Shown: positions 46,517-54,176 of the stretch, piece after piece | Layout: every line of letters begins with the position of its first letter | Numbering within the stretch: position 1 is the stretch's first letter | DNA from: Rubrivivax sp. | GTDB lineage: Bacteria; Pseudomonadota; Gammaproteobacteria; Burkholderiales; Burkholderiaceae_C | Reading direction: 5' to 3' | DNA: 64,000 nt | Assembly: GCA_027485165.1 (NCBI GenBank) | Contig: JAIXRN010000018.1 | Coordinates: 62,001-126,000 of the forward strand | Notes under the pieces: model-generated | What the model was told of the DNA's origin: nothing | The model's database searches: none | What the model saw: the letters and a program-made list of their open reading frames with translations, nothing else | Translations under genes and position numbers: made by a program

Positions 46517-47487
46517 GCGCGCAGTTCCCCCGCCGGCTTGGCACGCTTGAACCAGCCTGCCCGCCAGCGCGCACGGATGTCGTCGCCCCAGCCGGTGAAG
46601 GTGCTGCGCCGCAGCGAAGCCAGACCGCCCGGCAGGTACAGCACGCACAGGACGAGCAGCAGGCCCAGCGACATCAGGTACAGCTGCGGTGCCTGCAGGC
46701 GAAGCGTTTCGGCCAGCAGGCTGAAGACGACCGCGGCGATCAAGGGGCCCCATAGCGTGGCGGCGCCACCGATCAACGCGATCAACACCGTCTGGAAGCC
46801 GATGAAGGGGTTGAAGACGGTGGCCGGGTCGATGTAGGTCCAGCGCACGCTCATCGCTGCGCCCACAGCACCAGCGAAAGCTGCCGTCATCGCGAAGCCG
46901 GCGATCTTCACCAGACGCGTATTCACGCCCAGGGTCTGCGCACGCTGTTCGTCAGCGCCGATGCCGGCCATCGCCAGGCCGAAGCGGCTGCGCCGCACCA
47001 CGATGCTGGTGGCAATGGCCAGTACGGCCAGGCCCAGCATCGTCAGGTACACGGTGTCGCGTTCGGGCACCACGGCCAGCACGCGGCCGACGGTGCCGGT
47101 GACCTGCTTTTCCCAGTAGGTGATGGCGTGGCGGATGAGCTCGGTCATGCCGAATGTCAGCACAGCGAAATAGGTGCCGCGCAAGTGCAGAACGGCCGCG
47201 CCCATCACGGCGGCGATGACGGCTGCGATCAGCGCGCCCAGGCCGATGGCCACCAGCCAGGGCAGCGTTTCCAGCAGCAGTGCACTGGTGTAAGCGCCCA
47301 GGCCGAAGAAAGCGGCCGTGGCCAGCGACAGGTAGCGCGTGCTGCCGCAAAACAGGCTCCAGCTGCTGGACAGCGCGCCATACATCAGGCAGGTAAGCGC
47401 CATCGAGACGGCGAATTCGCTGCCGTAGTGCGGCACGGCCAGGGCCCAGCCGGCGATGGCAAAGAGGATCAGGAAATCGCGCTTCAT
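46513..47487 (-). CDS. livM: Branched-chain-type ABC importer permease LivM
   Basis: The 324-residue permease has about ten hydrophobic segments with family blocks GLGAYTSALLLE, AAVLHLRGTYFAVLTFGMTE and VGAAMSVRWTYIDPATVFNP. ATG 47487 (MKRDFLILFAIAG) is chosen; a longer frame opens at 47523 inside livH. It overlaps livG by 4 nt and ends with a charged cytosolic tail. Confidence 0.92.
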
Positions 47488-47509
47488 GGCCAGTGCTGGG
47501 TCTCTTGTG

Positions 47510-48388
47510 CTATCGCCGTGCAAACAAACCGTTGGGCCGCCACAGCAGCACGGCGATGAAGATGCCGTAGCTCAGCAGGCTCTTCAGCGAAGGGCTGGTG
47601 AAGTGCATGCCCACGGCTTCGATCACGCCCAGCGCCAGGCCACCGGCCAACGCACCGGCCATGCTGCCGAAGCCGCCCAGGGTGATGACGATCAGGGCCG
47701 TGACGGTGTAGGGCTCGCCCATCGACGGGCTGATGGTGTAGGTCATGCTCAGCAGGCAGCCGGCTACGCCCGACAGCCCCAGGCCCACGCCGAACATCAG
47801 CGGGTGCAGGCGTTCGGTGTCGATGCCCACCAGCTGCGCTCCGGTGGGCGACTGCATCAGCGCGCGCACGCCCTTGCCGTAGAGCGTGGTCTTCAGCACC
47901 ACGATCAGGGCCGCGCTGAAGGCCAGGGCCAGCGCCAGCAGCAGCAGCTTGTTGGCGGCGAACTGGGCGCTGCCAATGGCCACCGGGTCGGCCAGGAAGT
48001 CGTAGCCGCGCAGGTCGCCACCCCAGACCAGCTGGGCAAAGTTCTGCACCAGGAACATCAGGCCGAAGCTGACCATTAGCCCGCGTGCTTCGAAGATGTC
48101 CAGGTTCGGGCTGGTGCGCGTGAGCTGCCTGAACACCAGGCGGTGCAGCACCAGACCCAGGCCCATCAGCAGCGCGAAGCTGACGGGAATCATCAGCAGC
48201 GGCGAGATGCCGAAGCTGGTGGTGGCCGACCACGTCAGGAAGGCGCCCACCATGAGGAATTCGCCATGCGCGATGTTCAGGATGCGCATCAGCCCGTACT
48301 GCAAGTTCAGGCCCAGCGCGACGAGCGCGTACACGCCACCGGTGATGAGACCGGAGGCGATGAGTTCGAGCCAGGAACCTGCGGACAC
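47510..48388 (-). CDS. livH: Branched-chain-type ABC importer permease LivH
   Basis: The 292-residue permease begins with the usual GLITGGVYALVALGLNLQYG helix and has RILNIAHGEFLMVGAFLTW, the EAA-like SPTGAQLVGIDTERLHPLMF and a conserved MTYTISPSMGEPYTVTALIV. Together with LivM it forms the channel of a HAAT-family importer. It starts 30 nt after livK on the same strand. Confidence 0.92.
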   Translation of the reverse strand: MSAGSWLELIASGLITGGVYALVALGLNLQYGLMRILNIAHGEFLMVGAFLTWSATTSFGISPLLMIPVSFALLMGLGLVLHRLVFRQLTRTSPNLDIFEARGLMVSFGLMFLVQNFAQLVWGGDLRGYDFLADPVAIGSAQFAANKLLLLALALAFSAALIVVLKTTLYGKGVRALMQSPTGAQLVGIDTERLHPLMFGVGLGLSGVAGCLLSMTYTISPSMGEPYTVTALIVITLGGFGSMAGALAGGLALGVIEAVGMHFTSPSLKSLLSYGIFIAVLLWRPNGLFARR

Positions 48389-48418
48389 GGTGCGCGTGGA
48401 CCAGTGGGCGCGAGGCCG

Positions 48419-49633
48419 TCAGACCCAGGCCGGTTTTGCGGGCACCAATGGCGCGGTCGCGTTCGCCTTTGGCCAGACGACTTCAAATTCGCCCTTCTGC
48501 CACTGGCCTACCGTGCCCGGCGTGCCCACGTTTTCGCTGCCGGCGAACCTGATCTTGCCGATGATGGTGTTGTGCTCGGTACTGGCCACGTAGTCGCGGA
48601 TGGCTCGTCTGTCGAGACCGGCCTTGGCCACGGCAGCGGTCAGGATTTCCAGCCCGGCCCAGGTGGCGCCGCTGGCCCAGCGGTCGGGTTCCTTGGCGGC
48701 ACCGAACTTCTTCACGTGGGCGTCGAAGTAAGCCTTGGCCGCAGGGCTGGTCTTGCCGTTCCAGCTGCCCATGCCCAACACGCCTTCGGCGCCGGCGGCC
48801 ATCACGTTGCGGTACAGCTGGAAGGCCGTGCCCACGCTGGCGTAAAAGAACTTCGGGCTGAAGCCGATTTCCTTGCTCTGCCGGCTGGCCAGGATGGTGT
48901 CGGGCGGGTAAGTCAGGCCGACGAAGGCGTCGGGGTTCTTGTCCTTGATGCTGCGCAGCACCGGCGACAAGTCCTTCACGCCCAGCGGGTAGCTCTTGTC
49001 TTCGACGATGCTGATGCCCGTGCCCTGGATGGCCACCTTCAGCGCGGCGTAGTTTTCCAGGCCGAACAGGTCGTCCACGTAGATGGTGGCAATGGTCTTC
49101 ACGCCATTGGCCTTCAGCATGTCCACCAGCGCGTCCATCATCGGCTTGGGCTGCTGCAGCAGCAGGAAAAAGTATGGCAGCTTCATTTCGGCCAGCCGGC
49201 GGCTCAGCGCCGTGGGGGCCAGGAAGGGGTACTGGAAGCGGTTGGCCAGCGGGGCCACGGCGAAGTTGGCGTTGCTGCCCCAGGGCGGCAGCACCAGGTC
49301 GACCTTATCGCTGCCCATCAGCTTTTCATAGGTGCGCACGCAGGTTTCGATGTCGCTGCGGTCGTCGCTGCTGATCAGCTCGATGGGCCGCTTGCTGCCC
49401 TTCACGTTCAGGCCGCCGGCCGCGTTCTGCTGTTCGGCCCAGAGCAGGTAGTTCGGTTCCTGGCTGACCTGCGCACCGGTCGTCCACGGGCCTGTGCGGG
49501 CGATGGCGTAGCCCACCCGCACGGGCGCGGCCTGGGCGCGTGCGATGCCGGGAAAGGCCAGCGCGGCAGGTGCTGCGGCCAGCGCCTGGACGAGAGTGCG
49601 GCGGGGTAGCCCCGGGGTGCGGCGTTCGGTCAT
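48419..49633 (-). CDS. Periplasmic binding protein of the liv-type importer
   Basis: The 404-residue product has a twin-arginine-like signal (GLPRRTLVQALAAAPAALAF ending ARAQAAPV) and the Leu/Ile/Val-binding (Peripla_BP_6) fold: VGYAIARTGPWTTGAQVSQE, NAAGGLNVKG, YEKLMGSDKVDLVLPPWGSN and FYASVGTAFQLYRNVM. Many such proteins bind aromatic acids or amides rather than branched amino acids. The adjacent aldehyde dehydrogenase and AraC regulator make an aromatic compound plausible, but this is not shown. GGAGACAAGCC precedes the ATG. Confidence 0.9.
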   Translation of the reverse strand: MTERRTPGLPRRTLVQALAAAPAALAFPGIARAQAAPVRVGYAIARTGPWTTGAQVSQEPNYLLWAEQQNAAGGLNVKGSKRPIELISSDDRSDIETCVRTYEKLMGSDKVDLVLPPWGSNANFAVAPLANRFQYPFLAPTALSRRLAEMKLPYFFLLLQQPKPMMDALVDMLKANGVKTIATIYVDDLFGLENYAALKVAIQGTGISIVEDKSYPLGVKDLSPVLRSIKDKNPDAFVGLTYPPDTILASRQSKEIGFSPKFFYASVGTAFQLYRNVMAAGAEGVLGMGSWNGKTSPAAKAYFDAHVKKFGAAKEPDRWASGATWAGLEILTAAVAKAGLDRRAIRDYVASTEHNTIIGKIRFAGSENVGTPGTVGQWQKGEFEVVWPKANATAPLVPAKPAWV

Positions 49634-49653
49634 GGCTTGTCTCCGTGAACACG

Positions 49654-49707
49654 TGGCAGGGCTGCTCGGCTGGCAGCATCGAGGCCCGAATTCTGGGCAG
49701 CGCTGCC
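49654..49707. promoter_or_regulatory. Candidate AraC-type operator region (livK/araC intergenic)
   Basis: The 205-nt divergent gap has TGGCAG at 49654-49659 and 49671-49676 (17 bp apart, a spacing usual for AraC half-sites), followed by a perfect GGCAGCGCTGCC palindrome at 49696-49707. They lie upstream of the livK operon start and are the best operator candidates I see; they are not matched to a known motif. Confidence 0.35.
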
Positions 49708-49802
49708 GCCGCGCGCTTGCCTGCGCATGCAGGGCAGCTTGTCCATCCGTGCACGCGGCTCAGGACTTTCCCGGGGCTGCCACCGGCCGGCGGGGCCGGC
49801 CG

Positions 49803-49831
49803 TTGTGGCGCGCAGGGCTTGCCGCTACCCT
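49803..49831 (+). promoter_or_regulatory. Promoter of the AraC-family gene
   Basis: TTGTGG (49803-49808) and TACCCT (49826-49831) are 17 nt apart, and the -10 lies 7 nt before the ATG at 49839. Spacing is ideal for sigma-70 and implies a leaderless or nearly leaderless mRNA. Confidence 0.5.
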
Positions 49832-49838
49832 CGCGCCC

Positions 49839-50804
49839 ATGGCCGTTTCGCCCCGCATCCTGGACACCCAAGCCGCCCCGCCCGCGGAACGCGCCGGCCT
49901 GTGGAACGACTGGATCAACCGCCTGTTCCACGGCCTGAAGAACGACCACTACGGCGACACGCAGTTCGACGGCCGCATCGCCACCCTGCATGCCGGCGAC
50001 GTGGTGCTGACGCGGCTGGAAGCCAACCGCCACCGCGTCACGCGTTCGGCTTCGCAGGTGCGGGCGTCAGAAGAAGGCTTCCTGAAGATCGTCGCGCCCT
50101 ACGTGGGCTGCGCCGGTGTCGAACAAAAGGGGCGCGAAGCCTGGGTCACGCCCGACCAGTGGAGCATCTACGACACCACCGACAGCTACGCCGTGGCCAA
50201 CCCCGAACGCGTGGAACACCTGATCGTGATGCTGCCCAAGCGCCACCTGGCCGAACGCGGCCTGCAGCTGGACCCGCTGATGGCGCGCCGCCTGGGCGGC
50301 AGCGGCGGCGTGGCGCGCATGGCGCTGGACACCATGCGTTCAGCCTGGCGTGAACTGCCGGGCATGAGCGAACCCGCGGCCCGCGGCGTGGGCGAAGCCA
50401 TCACGCAGTTCGTGCACCTGGCGATGCTGGACCTGGCCGGCATCGGCACCGCCGTGACGCAGCGCGAAGCCCTGCGCGAACGCATCAAGCAGCATGTGGC
50501 CGCCCACTTGGGCGACCCGGCGCTGAGCGTGGACAGCGTGGCCCACGCGCTGAACTGCAGCCGCCGCCAGCTGTACAACGCCTTCGCCGAAGAACCCGAC
50601 GGCGTGGCCGGCTACATCCTGCGCCGCCGCATCGACGCCTGCCGCCTGGCCTTCGACGACCGTAGCCAGGACCGCCGGTCGATCACCGACATCGCGCTGG
50701 CCTTCGGCTTTTCCAGCATGGCCCACTTCAGCCGCGTCTTCCGCGCGCAACTGGGTGTGCCGCCCAGCGACTACCGCCGGGCGCTGCTGCCCGGCGCGGG
50801 CTGA
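49839..50804 (+). CDS. AraC-family transcriptional regulator
   Basis: The 321-residue product has an N-terminal AraC-like ligand-binding domain (PF14525-like, as in FeaR; LHAGDVVLTRLEANRHRVTR and DQWSIYDTTDSYAV) and a C-terminal double helix-turn-helix (SVDSVAHALNCSRRQLYNAF and SITDIALAFGFSSMAHFSRV followed by FRAQLGVPPSDYRR). It is divergent from livKHMG-livF/ALDH and is the likely regulator. FeaR relatives control aromatic amine/aldehyde catabolism. The frame extends to 49545 in livK, but ATG 49839 with its own promoter is chosen. Confidence 0.92.
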   Translation: MAVSPRILDTQAAPPAERAGLWNDWINRLFHGLKNDHYGDTQFDGRIATLHAGDVVLTRLEANRHRVTRSASQVRASEEGFLKIVAPYVGCAGVEQKGREAWVTPDQWSIYDTTDSYAVANPERVEHLIVMLPKRHLAERGLQLDPLMARRLGGSGGVARMALDTMRSAWRELPGMSEPAARGVGEAITQFVHLAMLDLAGIGTAVTQREALRERIKQHVAAHLGDPALSVDSVAHALNCSRRQLYNAFAEEPDGVAGYILRRRIDACRLAFDDRSQDRRSITDIALAFGFSSMAHFSRVFRAQLGVPPSDYRRALLPGAG

Positions 50805-50843
50805 GGGTCAGGCTGAGGGTCAGGCTGAGGGTCGGGCTGAAGG
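50799..50843. repeat. Short tandem repeat at the 3' end of the AraC gene
   Basis: About three and a half copies of a 12-bp unit (GGCTGAGGGTCA) span the AraC-gene stop and the gap to convergent gloA. The stop TGA lies in the first copy. The repeat has no obvious hairpin. Confidence 0.8.
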
Positions 50844-50846
50844 CGG

Positions 50847-51281
50847 CTACCAGGCGCCGACGTTCGGCATCGACACCCAGGGCTCGGCCGGCGCCAAGGC
50901 CGGGCCGGCCTGCAGCAGTTCCACCGAGATGCCATCGGGCGAACGCACGAAGGCCATCCGGCCGTCGCGCGGCGGGCGGTTGATGGTCACGCCGTGCTCG
51001 GCCAGGCGGGCGCAGGCGGCGTAGATGTCGTCCACTGCGTAGGCCAGGTGGCCGAAGTTGCGGCCGCCGGTGTAGTGCTCGGCCGTGCCGTCTGCGGCGG
51101 GCCAGTTGTAGGTCAGCTCGACCTGGGCGCTGGTGTCGCCGGGCGCGGCCAGGAAGATCAGCGTGAAGCGGCCAGCTTCGTTCTTGCGCTCGCTCAGCAG
51201 TTCCAGGCCCAGGGCGTCGCGGTAGAAGCGCAGCGAGGCTTCGACGTCGCTGATGCGCACCATCGTGTGCAGGTATTTCAT
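50847..51281 (-). CDS. gloA: Lactoylglutathione lyase (glyoxalase I)
   Basis: GloA isomerises the methylglyoxal-glutathione hemithioacetal to S-lactoylglutathione. The 144-residue product has His5 (MKYLHTM), a Glu in QVELTYNW, His in FGHLAYAVDD and Glu in ISVELLQ, the four metal ligands. It starts 35 nt after the SGNH hydrolase and is the last gene in a long minus-strand run. Confidence 0.94.
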   Translation of the reverse strand: MKYLHTMVRISDVEASLRFYRDALGLELLSERKNEAGRFTLIFLAAPGDTSAQVELTYNWPAADGTAEHYTGGRNFGHLAYAVDDIYAACARLAEHGVTINRPPRDGRMAFVRSPDGISVELLQAGPALAPAEPWVSMPNVGAW

Positions 51282-51316
51282 GGGGTTTAGGCGGCCCGCG
51301 GCGGGGCTTGGCAGAT

Positions 51317-52111
51317 TCAGGATGCCGCAGTATCGGCCAGCGCGCTGCGCCCTGCGGGCCGGCGGGCTTGGCTGGCTTGGCGTGTCGGCCTGGCGGCCGG
51401 CGCCAGCGCCAGCAGGCCGGCGATGTGGTCGGCGATGGCCGCTGCCGACTGCCGGTAAACCGGTTCACCCGGGTGGAAGCCGTCACGCGCCAGCACGCCG
51501 CGGTTCAGGCGCAGGGGCACCTGAACGCGCGACACATCGCCGCGCGTGGCCGCCCAGCGCTGCAGCGCGCGGTCGTGGCGGCGCGCGTCGGTGCCGGCCA
51601 CCCAGCGCAGCGGCTGGGGCAGCCCGTGCATGTCCTGCACCGGCGGCAGCGGCGCGAACACCACATGCCGCACGCCCAGGGCATTGCGGCAATGGTCGGC
51701 CAGTGCGGCCCGCGCGGCCAGGGCCTGGTGCGAAGGCACCTGTTCGACCACGTCGTTCACGCCCGTCACCACCAGGGCGAAGTCGAAATGCGCCAGCGGC
51801 TGGCCTTGCAGCAGCTGCAGGGTGCTGGCGGTGCTGAGGCCCGACTGCGCCACCAGCTGCCAGTGCACGCGATGCCCCGTGGCCCGGGCCAGCAGGGGCA
51901 CCAGCTGCCCGGCCAGGGCGTCACGCTGGTGCACCACGCCCACGCCCGCGGCAGACGAATCGCCGGCGATCAAGAGCCGCAGCCGCGGGCCGCGGCCATG
52001 TTCACCCGCGCGGTCGCCAGCCGCTTCCGGCAAGCGCGGCATGCGCGCCCGTGTCAACAGCGCCTGCGCCACCAGCACGGGCGTGAGCAGCAGCTTCAGG
52101 GTCAGCGACAT
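51317..52111 (-). CDS. SGNH/GDSL-type hydrolase
   Basis: The 264-residue product has the SGNH blocks in order: LLIAGDSSAAGVG (Ser), AQSGLSTAS (Gly), VVTGVNDVVE (Asn) and ARDGFHPGEPVY (Asp-His). An N-terminal hydrophobic segment (LTLKLLLTPVLVAQALL) suggests export or membrane anchoring. Such enzymes are esterases/lipases; its position in the beta-oxidation operon suggests an acyl-ester substrate, which is inference. Confidence 0.88.
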   Translation of the reverse strand: MSLTLKLLLTPVLVAQALLTRARMPRLPEAAGDRAGEHGRGPRLRLLIAGDSSAAGVGVVHQRDALAGQLVPLLARATGHRVHWQLVAQSGLSTASTLQLLQGQPLAHFDFALVVTGVNDVVEQVPSHQALAARAALADHCRNALGVRHVVFAPLPPVQDMHGLPQPLRWVAGTDARRHDRALQRWAATRGDVSRVQVPLRLNRGVLARDGFHPGEPVYRQSAAAIADHIAGLLALAPAARPTRQASQARRPAGRSALADTAAS

Positions 52112-52138
52112 GCGGGGCCGGGTGCGGCGCGGCGGGTT

Positions 52139-52912
52139 TCAGAACTTGCTGAAGTCGGGCTTGCGCTTCTGGAAGAAGGCCTGGAAGGCTTCCATGGCTT
52201 CCGGGCTGCGCAGGCGCTTGGCGAACAGTTCGCCTTCGGTGCGGATGACCTGCAGCATCAGTTCGCGCTGCGGCGCGCGCATCAGCAGCTTGGCTTCGCG
52301 CACGGCGCCCGGCGGCAGGCTGTTGAAGCGCTCGGCCACGCGGCGGGCGTGGTTCACCACTTCAGACGCCGGGATGACGGCGTTCGCGATGCCGCATTCC
52401 ACCGCCTGCTCGGGCGTGAAGGGGTCGCCCAGCAGCAGCTTTTCTGCCGCGCGGCGGTGGCCCATCAACTGCGGCACCACCAGGCTGCTGGCGAATTCAG
52501 GCACCAGACCCAGGGCCACGAAGGGCATGGCCAGGCGGGCTTCGTCGCTGACGTAGACGAAGTCGCAGTGCAGCAGCAGCGTGGTGCCGATGCCGATGGC
52601 GCCGCCGGTGACCGCGGCCACCACGGGCTTGTCGCAGTCCAGCAGCGCGCGCATGAACTGGAACACCGGCGAGTCGTTGCTGTCGCTGCCCTGCCCTGGC
52701 GGGCGCGACATGAAGTCCTCGATGTCGTTGCCGCTGGTGAAGATGCCGGGCTGGCCCGTGATGAGCACGGCGCGCACGGCGTGGTCGGCCCTGGCGGCGG
52801 CCAGGGCGTCGGTCATGGCCTGGTACATGGCCACGGTCAGCGCGTTTTTCTTTTCGGGGCGGGCGATCTCGATGCTGGCCACACCGTTCAGGACGGCGGT
52901 TTTGATGCTCAT
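52139..52912 (-). CDS. Enoyl-CoA hydratase/isomerase
   Basis: The 257-residue crotonase-fold protein has GIFTSGNDIEDF and the oxyanion-hole block AAVTGGAIGIGTTLLLHCD. The first catalytic Glu of classic hydratases (the position after GGGC in FadB) is not conserved here, but a Glu is present in LGLVPEFASSLVV, the second catalytic position; PaaG-like isomerases show similar usage. It may be a hydratase or a double-bond isomerase. A GGAGACA precedes the ATG, 28 nt after the thiolase. Confidence 0.9.
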   Translation of the reverse strand: MSIKTAVLNGVASIEIARPEKKNALTVAMYQAMTDALAAARADHAVRAVLITGQPGIFTSGNDIEDFMSRPPGQGSDSNDSPVFQFMRALLDCDKPVVAAVTGGAIGIGTTLLLHCDFVYVSDEARLAMPFVALGLVPEFASSLVVPQLMGHRRAAEKLLLGDPFTPEQAVECGIANAVIPASEVVNHARRVAERFNSLPPGAVREAKLLMRAPQRELMLQVIRTEGELFAKRLRSPEAMEAFQAFFQKRKPDFSKF

Positions 52913-52940
52913 GGTCTTGTCTCCTGTTCGATGCGGGTGG

Positions 52941-54137
52941 TCAGACGCGTTCGATGATGCCGGCTGCGCCCTGGCCCATGCCCACGCACATCGTCACCAT
53001 GCCGTACTTCTGGTTCGTGCGGTGCAGCGCATGCACCACGGTCGCCGCACGGATGGCACCCGTGGCCCCCAGCGGATGGCCCAGGGCGATGGCGCCGCCC
53101 ATGGGGTTGACGCGCGCCGGGTCCAGCCCGACGGTGCGGATCACGGCCAGCGCCTGGGCGGCGAAGGCTTCGTTCAGTTCCACCCAGCCGATGTCGGCCA
53201 GGCTCAGCCCGGCGTACTTCAGCGCGGCCGGGATGGCCTCGATCGGGCCAATGCCCATGATTTCCGGCGCCACGCCACGTGCGGCATAGCTGACGAAGCG
53301 GGCCAGGGGCTTCAGGTCATAGCGCTTGATGGCCGCTTCCGACGCCAGGATCAAGGCGCCGGCGCCATCGCTGGTCTGGCTGCTGTTGCCCGCCGTCACG
53401 CTGCCTTTGGCGGCGAAGACGGGGCGCAGCTTGGCCAGCCCTTCCAGACTGGTGTCGGGGCGTGCGCCTTCGTCCAGCTTGACGGTGCGGGTCTTGGTGC
53501 TGACCTCACCCGTGGCCAGATTGGGGAAACGGTCGACCACGTCGATGGAGGTCATCTCGGCGTCGAAGTAGCCCGCGGCCATCGCGGCAAGCGCCTTCTG
53601 GTGGCTGGCCAGCGCGAAGGCGTCCTGGTCTTCGCGGCTCACCTGCCACTGCGCGGCCACCTTCTCGGCCGTCAGGCCCATGCCGTAGGCGATGCCCACG
53701 TTCTCGTCACGCGCAAACACCTCGGGGTTGAAGCTGGGCTTGTTGCCGCCCATCGGCACCATGCTCATGCTTTCGGCACCACCGGCGATCATCACGTCGG
53801 CTTCGCCGACGCGGATGCGGTCGGCGGCCATCTGCAGCGCCGTCAGGCCGCTGGCACAGAAGCGGTTGACGGTGACCCCGCCCACGCTGTGCGGCAGGCC
53901 GGCCAGCACCATCGCGGCGCGGGCCATGTTCATGCCTTGCTCGCCTTCAGGAAAGCTGCAGCCGATGATGGCGTCTTCTATCGCCTTCGGGTCCAGGTTC
54001 GGCACCTGGGCCAGGGCGCTGCGCACGGCCGCCACCAGCAGGTCGTCGGGCCGCGTGTTGCGGAAGTAGCCCCGGCCGCTCTTGCCGATGGGGGTGCGCG
54101 TGGCGGCGACGATGTAGGCGTCTTGAACTTGTTTCAT
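52941..54137 (-). CDS. Acetyl-CoA acyltransferase (3-ketoacyl-CoA thiolase)
   Basis: The 398-residue thiolase shows the nucleophile Cys in VNRFCASGLTALQMAADRI, the His in NPMGGAIALGHPLGATGA and the second Cys in TMCVGMGQGAAGI (Met replaces the usual Gly). The activity is cleavage of 3-ketoacyl-CoA to acetyl-CoA and a shortened acyl-CoA. It follows the HAD-ECH gene by 39 nt, as in fadBA-like operons. Confidence 0.94.
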   Translation of the reverse strand: MKQVQDAYIVAATRTPIGKSGRGYFRNTRPDDLLVAAVRSALAQVPNLDPKAIEDAIIGCSFPEGEQGMNMARAAMVLAGLPHSVGGVTVNRFCASGLTALQMAADRIRVGEADVMIAGGAESMSMVPMGGNKPSFNPEVFARDENVGIAYGMGLTAEKVAAQWQVSREDQDAFALASHQKALAAMAAGYFDAEMTSIDVVDRFPNLATGEVSTKTRTVKLDEGARPDTSLEGLAKLRPVFAAKGSVTAGNSSQTSDGAGALILASEAAIKRYDLKPLARFVSYAARGVAPEIMGIGPIEAIPAALKYAGLSLADIGWVELNEAFAAQALAVIRTVGLDPARVNPMGGAIALGHPLGATGAIRAATVVHALHRTNQKYGMVTMCVGMGQGAAGIIERV

Positions 54138-54176
54138 GTCGGTGTCCTTGTCATTCGCTTCTCGTTCGCTTCGCGA

